Assembly (NCBI GenBank): GCA_903882335.1
Contig: CAIRWP010000197.1
Coordinates: forward strand, 1 to 17,823
Direction: 5' to 3'
DNA: 17,823 nucleotides
Origin: an uncultured Opitutia bacterium
Lineage (GTDB): Bacteria > Verrucomicrobiota > Verrucomicrobiia > Opitutales > UBA953
Shown: piece after piece, positions 13,325 to 17,823 of the stretch
Layout of the letters: each line of letters begins with the position of its first letter
How positions within the stretch are numbered: position 1 is the first letter of the stretch
Position numbers and translations under genes: made by a program
The notes under the pieces: model-generated
Told to the model about the DNA's origin: nothing
Database searches by the model: none
The model's input: the letters and a program-made list of their open reading frames with translations, nothing else

Positions 13325-15067
13325 TCAGCGGACGGGCACGTAGTATTCGACGTAACCGATCATCATCTCATCGGTGGTCTGTTCGCCCCAGCGCACCCGC
13401 TGGGTCGGGTCCGGGTTGGCCGGGTTCGCGGCGCTGTTGTCGAAGACCGCGGTGATCCGTACCCGGCTGCCCTGCGGGAGGACGCGCGGTTCGACGTAGT
13501 CGTGCCGGAGTTGCCAGTTGAAGTCGTAGCGGGGGAGGTCGAGTAACGTCTCCACGGAGCCGTCCGCCCCGAGCAGCTCGAACTTGAAGGCCGCGCCCCG
13601 CACGTGCATGTGGGCCATGAGCGCGGTGATCGGCAGGTCGACCGGCACGGGGCGCACCAAGGTCTCGACGTGGCGGGCGGCGCCCGGGGGGATGTCGAGC
13701 CGGAGGTTGGCCAGGCCGACCGTGCGCATCTCATGGCGCGGCGGGGTCTTCGCGAAGCGCAGTCCGATCTTCAGTTGGTCCGTGGTGGCCTGGCCGTTGG
13801 GCGTGTAGTGGATCTGGAACGTCAGCGTTGCGCCGGCGGGCAGTTTGCGCGCGAAGCCGGTCGGGTAGACGTGGCTACCGTTGCCCGGCACGTAGGCCGC
13901 CCAGTAGTCCTCGGCTCCGCCGAACCTGGCCTTCTCGCCCTTGCGGACGCAGCGGACGATGACATGGTGCACGACCCCGCGCGCGGTGGGCAGGATCTCG
14001 TACGCCTGCACCCAGCGATCTTCGGGGAACGAGGTCTCGATGGTGTCATGCTCGTAGCGCATGAAGCCATCGGCCTTGATCGCGTGCGGTCGGCTGATCG
14101 GCAGCACCGCGTCGGGTTGGCCGATGCTCCAGGCCCCCGGGTAGGTCCGGGGCTTGGGCGCGTCGGCCGGGTCGCCCAGCGGACGATCCGCGGAGTCGAG
14201 CCAAGCGAGCAGGTCCCGTCGGTCCGAAGCGGGCAGGGCGCAGTCGTTGGCCCAAGGGCTCGGCTTCCCGCCCGTCGGCGGGGCGGCGAACCACGGGGGC
14301 ATCTGGCCCTCGGTCACGACCCGGCGGATGGTCTTGGCGCGCTCCGTCACGGCCGCCGCCGTATCCAGGCGGAAGGGAGCGATGCCCTCGGGACGGTGGC
14401 AGTCCATGCAATGCTGCTGGAGGATCCGCGCGACGTCGCGGTGGTAGCTCAGGCTCGTCGCCGCGCCGGCCGGGCGCGGGCCGAGGTCGAGTTCGCACCC
14501 CGGGGCCTCGGTCATCGGCCGCCGCGGCTTGCGGCCTGCCTTGAGCGCGTCGGCGGCCTCGAGCAGGTGGCTGACGGTCGGAGCCTGCCGGCTGAAAGTC
14601 GGGCCGTATTGGTCGTCGAGGGCGCCCCGGTAGACCAGCGTCCGGTCGGGCGCCAGGAGGAAGACCTCCGTCGTGGTGCGTGCCTGCAACGCTTGGGCGA
14701 GCGCCTGGGTCGCGTCGTGGCAGACGGTCGAGCGCACGCCCGCGGCCGCCACCTGCGCACGGATTTCGGCGTCCGTCTCGGTCTTCATCGGGTTGAGCAC
14801 GAGCAGGGCGATCCCGCGGTTGGAGAGCTCCTGTTCCAGCTTCGCGAGCGAAGGCATCTGCCGCTTGCTCACCGGACACGTGGAGCTGGAGAGCACGATC
14901 GCCATGCCCGCATAGCGTGCGGCGTCGGCCGTCCGGTGTGGCTTACCGGTGAGGTCCGTGAATGCGACATCCGGCACCTGGCGACCGGGCAGGAGGGTGG
15001 GGGCTTCCGTCGCGGTCAGCGGCAGTCCCAGGCAGGACAGACCGAGCAGCGCGAGGAGCGGACGCAT
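13325..15067 (-). CDS. Secreted redoxin / c-type haem / copper type II monooxygenase-like fusion protein
   Basis: This exported 580-residue protein joins three redox modules. A signal peptide (MRPLLALLGLSCLGLPLTA) precedes a thioredoxin/AhpC-like domain (about 27-185) with STCPVSKRQMP (Cys64). The second cysteine of a CxxC is serine. A short c-haem module has CMDCH (Cys220, Cys223, His224) and a QMPPW motif near 262 that could supply an axial methionine. The C-terminal half (about 330-580) resembles the peptidylglycine hydroxylating monooxygenase fold. VVHHVIV (His367-His368) and QIHYTP (His420) would form one copper site. AHMHVRG (His486, His488) plus a Met in DEMMIGY (about 568) would form the other. 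Proteins of this type occur in Planctomycetes and Verrucomicrobia, but their substrate is not known to me. The ATG at 15067 follows the sulfatase stop by four bases, so it is the second gene of that unit. All copper ligands appear present, so activity is plausible. Confidence 0.85.
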   Translation of the reverse strand: MRPLLALLGLSCLGLPLTATEAPTLLPGRQVPDVAFTDLTGKPHRTADAARYAGMAIVLSSSTCPVSKRQMPSLAKLEQELSNRGIALLVLNPMKTETDAEIRAQVAAAGVRSTVCHDATQALAQALQARTTTEVFLLAPDRTLVYRGALDDQYGPTFSRQAPTVSHLLEAADALKAGRKPRRPMTEAPGCELDLGPRPAGAATSLSYHRDVARILQQHCMDCHRPEGIAPFRLDTAAAVTERAKTIRRVVTEGQMPPWFAAPPTGGKPSPWANDCALPASDRRDLLAWLDSADRPLGDPADAPKPRTYPGAWSIGQPDAVLPISRPHAIKADGFMRYEHDTIETSFPEDRWVQAYEILPTARGVVHHVIVRCVRKGEKARFGGAEDYWAAYVPGNGSHVYPTGFARKLPAGATLTFQIHYTPNGQATTDQLKIGLRFAKTPPRHEMRTVGLANLRLDIPPGAARHVETLVRPVPVDLPITALMAHMHVRGAAFKFELLGADGSVETLLDLPRYDFNWQLRHDYVEPRVLPQGSRVRITAVFDNSAANPANPDPTQRVRWGEQTTDEMMIGYVEYYVPVR

Positions 15068-15071
15068 GGGC

Positions 15072-16583
15072 TTACTTGGCGGCCTTCTTCTTGGCCTTGG
15101 CCTCCGGCAACGGGTCGAGGCCGGCCACCGGGAACTTCGGGTTGGGTCGGCGGGCCGCGGCCATCTTCGCCTCGAGTTCCTTGACCACCTCGGGGAACTT
15201 CGCCGCGAGGTCGTTCGATTCCGCCGGATCGGCGTCGAGGTCGTACAGCTGGGTCGTCACCTTGCCCGTCTGGTTGACCTGCTTGAGCATCTCGGTGCGG
15301 ATGGCTTTCCACTTGCCGTCCCAGATAGCCTGCTGGTGGCCGTAGCCGGGGAACTCGCGGTAGAGCGGGTGGACGCGGGTCTGCGGCTCGCCCTTGAGCG
15401 TGGGCACGAGGCTTTCGCCGGTCGTCGGGCCGGACGGCTTGATGCCCGCGAGGTCGGCGAAGGTGAGGAGCCAGTCCTCAAAGCCCGAGGTCAGGTCGGA
15501 GCGCCGGCCCGGCTTGATCGCGGCCGGCCAGCGCACCACGGTCGGCTCGCGGACGCCGCCTTCGTGCAGGGAGCCCTTGAGTCCGCGCAGCCCGCCCGCG
15601 GAGGCGAAGAACTTCGTGTCCACCCCGCCGACGTCATGGGTGGCCCCGTTGTCGCCGGTGAAGACGATGATCGTGTTGTCGGCGACGCCGGCTTTCTCGA
15701 GCGCGGCGAGGATCCGACCGACGTCCTTGTCGAGGCGGGTGATCATCGCGGCGTAGGTCGCGTAAGGGGTGCGGTTCGGCACGTACGAGCCCTTGGCCGC
15801 CGGGGCGAACGGCTTGTCCTCGGGGAATTTGCCGGCGTAAACCTTGAGGTCCTCCGCCGGTAACTGGAGCGAGACGTGCGGCAGCGGCGACGCGAAGTAG
15901 AGGAAGAAGGGCTGCTTCGCGTTGGCCGCGATGAAGGCCTCCGCCCCGCGGATGAAATGGTCCGGAGCAAAGTCCTGGCCGACGAACGCGGCGTAGTTCG
16001 CCGGGTCGTTCACATCGGCGCCGGCCGGGAAGCCGCCGTGGCCCGGCACACCCTGCGGCCCGTTGTTGAGCGGGGTGAGCTTATCGTCCACCCAGAGCGC
16101 CGCGGGGTAGTGGCTGTGCGCCTGCCATTGGCTGGTAAGCCCGATGAAGTGGTCGAAGCCCTGTTGGAAGATGTTGCCCGTCGAGTCCATGCCACCCAGG
16201 CCCCATTTCCCGAACGCCCCCGTCTTATAGCCGGCCATCTTCAAGGTGTTCGGCAAGGTCATGATGCCCGCCGGCAAGGGGATCTGCTCGCCAAGGCCGA
16301 CGTCCGCGTTGTCGCGCACCGGCGCCTGACCGGGATTGAGGCCGGTCATCAGCACCGCGCGGGACGGCGCGCAGACGGCGTTGCCGCAGTAGTGGCGGTT
16401 GAGCACGAGACCTTCGCGGGCCAACCGGTCGACGTTCGGCGTCAGGATCTTTTTCTGTCCGTTGAAGCCCACCTCGCCGTAGCCCAGGTCGTCGGCCAGG
16501 ATGAAAACGATGTTGGGTCGGGACTCCGCCGCTGTCGCCAAGGCGGTCAAGACCAGCAGGAGGAACGTGGGGAGACGTCGCAT
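15072..16583 (-). CDS. Secreted type I (formylglycine) sulfatase
   Basis: This enzyme hydrolyses sulfate esters outside the cytoplasm. It has 503 residues. A signal peptide (MRRLPTFLLLVLTALATAA) leads into NIVFILADDLGYGEVG with the metal ligands Asp31-Asp32. CAPSR (Cys71-Arg75) is the CxPSR site at which cysteine is converted to formylglycine. GKWGLGG follows (Lys126); His is more usual in the fifth place (GKWHLG), and Gly128 marks a recognised variant class rather than a loss. FTGDNGATHD (about 300) gives the remaining metal ligands. The C-terminus is lysine/alanine-rich (AKAKKKAAK). No formylglycine-generating enzyme or anaerobic maturase is in the window, so maturation must come from elsewhere. 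It lies four bases upstream of the redoxin/copper protein and probably heads that transcript. ATG 16583 has only a weak purine stretch upstream. Substrate cannot be told; an algal or host polysaccharide sulfate is an inference. Confidence 0.95.
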   Translation of the reverse strand: MRRLPTFLLLVLTALATAAESRPNIVFILADDLGYGEVGFNGQKKILTPNVDRLAREGLVLNRHYCGNAVCAPSRAVLMTGLNPGQAPVRDNADVGLGEQIPLPAGIMTLPNTLKMAGYKTGAFGKWGLGGMDSTGNIFQQGFDHFIGLTSQWQAHSHYPAALWVDDKLTPLNNGPQGVPGHGGFPAGADVNDPANYAAFVGQDFAPDHFIRGAEAFIAANAKQPFFLYFASPLPHVSLQLPAEDLKVYAGKFPEDKPFAPAAKGSYVPNRTPYATYAAMITRLDKDVGRILAALEKAGVADNTIIVFTGDNGATHDVGGVDTKFFASAGGLRGLKGSLHEGGVREPTVVRWPAAIKPGRRSDLTSGFEDWLLTFADLAGIKPSGPTTGESLVPTLKGEPQTRVHPLYREFPGYGHQQAIWDGKWKAIRTEMLKQVNQTGKVTTQLYDLDADPAESNDLAAKFPEVVKELEAKMAAARRPNPKFPVAGLDPLPEAKAKKKAAK

Positions 16584-16602
16584 GCTGTTTTCTTAGGCAA
16601 TC

Positions 16603-16638
16603 CCGCCCTTTCTGTCGAGGAAAGGGGCGGTTTTGTTT
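16603..16638 (+). terminator. Orphan intrinsic terminator (plus strand)
   Basis: CCGCCCTTTC at 16603-16612 pairs with GAAAGGGGCGG at 16620-16630 (one bulged G), with a seven-base loop, and is followed by TTTTGTTT. The orientation is plus-strand only: on the minus strand the stem is preceded, not followed, by the run. No plus-strand gene lies immediately upstream, because the region before it is the sulfatase gene read from the other strand. It may shield the sulfatase leader from antisense transcription or end an antisense RNA. In the minus-strand sulfatase mRNA the same bases would form a 5' leader hairpin. Confidence 0.6.
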
Positions 16639-16644
16639 GTCGGG

Positions 16645-16673
16645 TTGACATCTCCGCCCCCCTTGGGCTTAAC
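16645..16673 (+). promoter_or_regulatory. Probable sigma-70 promoter of tRNA-Pro
   Basis: A perfect TTGACA (-35) at 16645-16650 is followed after 17 bases by CTTAAC (16668-16673), which fits a -10 box only in part. Transcription would start near 16681, about seven bases before the mature tRNA end. The location directly ahead of the tRNA and just after the orphan terminator supports the call; the poor -10 match limits it. Confidence 0.5.
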
Positions 16674-16687
16674 GAACCTTCCTTTCT

Positions 16688-16764
<77 letters not shown>

Positions 16765-16780
16765 AAGGAAAGCTTTACCG

Positions 16781-16794
16781 CCCGCCTTCGCGGG
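16781..16794. terminator. Possible hairpin terminator/processing signal downstream of tRNA-Pro
   Basis: CCCGC-CTTC-GCGGG forms a short, very GC-rich hairpin 17 bases after the tRNA CCA and seven bases beyond the stop of the convergent sulfatase gene. No run of T follows directly on either strand (TATTTC comes eight bases later on plus), so it is a weak terminator candidate that might serve both directions. Confidence 0.35.
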
Positions 16795-16800
16795 TAGGGC

Positions 16801-17823
16801 CTATTTCTTCGGCTTTTTGGCGTCGGCCTTGCCCCCCTGGGGGCTCTGGAAGAGCGGCGCGACCAGTTGCTGGTTCCATCCGGCCAACTCGGTGGAAAGG
16901 CGGGCGGCGACCTCGGGCTGGGCGGCGGCAAGGTTCTTGGCTTCCGCGATGTCCTTGGAGAGGTCGTAGAGCTCATCGGGCTGCTTGCCGTTGCGCACCA
17001 GTTTCCAGCTGCCGGCGCGGACGGCGTAACTCTGGCCGCCGCCCGTGCGCCAGAAGAGGTTCGGGTGGGGGAGCCCGCTCGCCTCGCCTTTCAGGAACGG
17101 CACGAGGTTGACGCCGTCCAGCTTGCGTTCGGTCGGCGCCGGCACGCCGGCGAGCGCGAGCGCGGTGGCCGCGACATCCAGCGACGACACGGGTTCGGCG
17201 TAAACGGAGCCAGCCTTGAGCTGGGCGGGCCAGCTGACCACGAAGGGCACGCGGATGCCGCCTTCGTAGACCATGCCTTTGTTCCCCCGCAGCGGGGTGT
17301 TGTCCGCGCCCAAGGAAGGCGGCGTGCCGCCGTTGTCGCTGAAGAAGAAGACCAGAGTGTCCCGGGTCTGGTCGCTCGCGGCCAAGGCCTGGGTGACCGT
17401 GCCGATGGCGTCATCGAGCAGGCTGATCTGGGCCAGGCATTTCCGGCGGACCGGATCGGCGATGGCCGCGAACTTCTGCTCGCGCTCGGCGGTCGGCTGG
17501 TGCGGCGTGTGCGGGGCGTTGAAGGCGAGGTACAGCATCCAAGGTTTGCCGTCTTTTTTCTGGATGAAGTTGGCCGCTTCCCGACCTAAGGCTTCGGTCA
17601 GGTGGGTGGGGATATCCGCGGTCGGCTTTCCGTTCCGGGTAAGGGGGACGTTGTATTCTTTCTGCTCATTGATGGCCCAGCCCGAGAACATGTGGCCGCC
17701 GCCGATGAAACCATAGGTTTGCTCAAAGCCTCGATTCCACGGGGCCTGCGCGGGGGTGGCCCCGAGGTGCCATTTGCCGATCCAACCGGTCCGATAGCCG
17801 GCTTCTTGCAGGTATTGCGGCAA
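16801..17823 (-). CDS. Type I sulfatase, partial (5' end outside window)
   Basis: This is the C-terminal 340 residues of a second sulfatase, continuing beyond the window's right edge. The visible part opens at LPQYLQEAGYRTGWIGKWHLG, whose GKWHLG is the canonical lysine/histidine motif. It also has LAFNAPHTPHQP (an active-site His-containing stretch), FFFSDNGGTPPS (Asp-Asn metal ligands) and GGIRVPFVVSWP. The N-terminal metal aspartates and the CxPSR formylglycine site lie outside the window, so activity cannot be judged and no signal peptide can be seen. The chain ends with a lysine-rich tail (GGKADAKKPKK). GKWHLG here against GKWGLG in the other sulfatase shows the two are from different subfamilies rather than a recent duplication. 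It is on the same strand as the other sulfatase but separated by the oppositely oriented tRNA, so co-transcription is doubtful. Confidence 0.93.
   Translation of the reverse strand: MPQYLQEAGYRTGWIGKWHLGATPAQAPWNRGFEQTYGFIGGGHMFSGWAINEQKEYNVPLTRNGKPTADIPTHLTEALGREAANFIQKKDGKPWMLYLAFNAPHTPHQPTAEREQKFAAIADPVRRKCLAQISLLDDAIGTVTQALAASDQTRDTLVFFFSDNGGTPPSLGADNTPLRGNKGMVYEGGIRVPFVVSWPAQLKAGSVYAEPVSSLDVAATALALAGVPAPTERKLDGVNLVPFLKGEASGLPHPNLFWRTGGGQSYAVRAGSWKLVRNGKQPDELYDLSKDIAEAKNLAAAQPEVAARLSTELAGWNQQLVAPLFQSPQGGKADAKKPKK

Noticed and set aside
13314..13328. CTGAG/CTCAG hairpin between the convergent genes as a bidirectional terminator
   Set aside because: Only five base pairs and no T-tract on either side.
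13604..15184. 526-residue open frame on the plus strand opposite the redoxin/copper gene
   Set aside because: Antisense shadow with low-complexity Arg/Gly/Val content; all recognisable motifs are on the minus strand.

Overview
The window is high-GC, tightly packed bacterial DNA with one tRNA. The gene content points to the Planctomycetes-Verrucomicrobia group, most likely a verrucomicrobium of the Opitutales type. The reasons are paired secreted type I sulfatases, a redoxin/c-haem/copper-monooxygenase fusion typical of those phyla, a fused acyltransferase/acyl-ACP synthetase, and Lys/Ala/Pro-rich tails on several proteins. This placement is inferred from gene content; no rRNA or marker tree was available.

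Region 1 (1-6103, minus strand) is one operon for a Yej-type oligopeptide ABC importer. The transcription order is yejB permease, yejE permease, yejA binding protein, OppD-like ATPase, OppF-like ATPase (cut by the window edge). Adjacent genes overlap by 1-4 bases, except for a 48-base gap before the first ATPase. Both permeases carry a polar insert of about 80-90 residues that I do not find in E. coli YejB/YejE as I recall them. The two ATPase halves that YejF fuses in E. coli are separate genes here.

Region 2 (6160-13317, plus strand) starts divergently, 56 bases from yejB. It holds an Aas-like phospholipid acyltransferase/acyl-ACP synthetase, then glycogen phosphorylase with a very basic N-terminal tail. 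A strong intrinsic terminator follows at 11168-11197. Next come an unrecognised secreted protein, whose best start codon lies inside that terminator's T-tract, and an adenylate-kinase-like protein with an uncharacterised C-terminal domain.

Region 3 (13325-17823) is read mostly from the minus strand. A secreted sulfatase and the redoxin/c-haem/copper-monooxygenase protein form a two-gene unit with a 4-base gap. Upstream of it a plus-strand tRNA-Pro(GGG), with its own TTGACA promoter and preceded by an orphan plus-strand terminator, separates this pair from a second sulfatase whose 5' end lies outside the window. The sulfatases suggest use of sulfated polysaccharides or other sulfate esters.

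No CRISPR array, insertion sequence, phage gene, rRNA or riboswitch was seen. No gap between genes exceeds about 220 bases; the largest (16584-16800) holds the tRNA and its signals. The least explained items are the permease inserts, the adenylate-kinase C-terminal domain, the secreted hypothetical protein, and the terminator/start-codon overlap.
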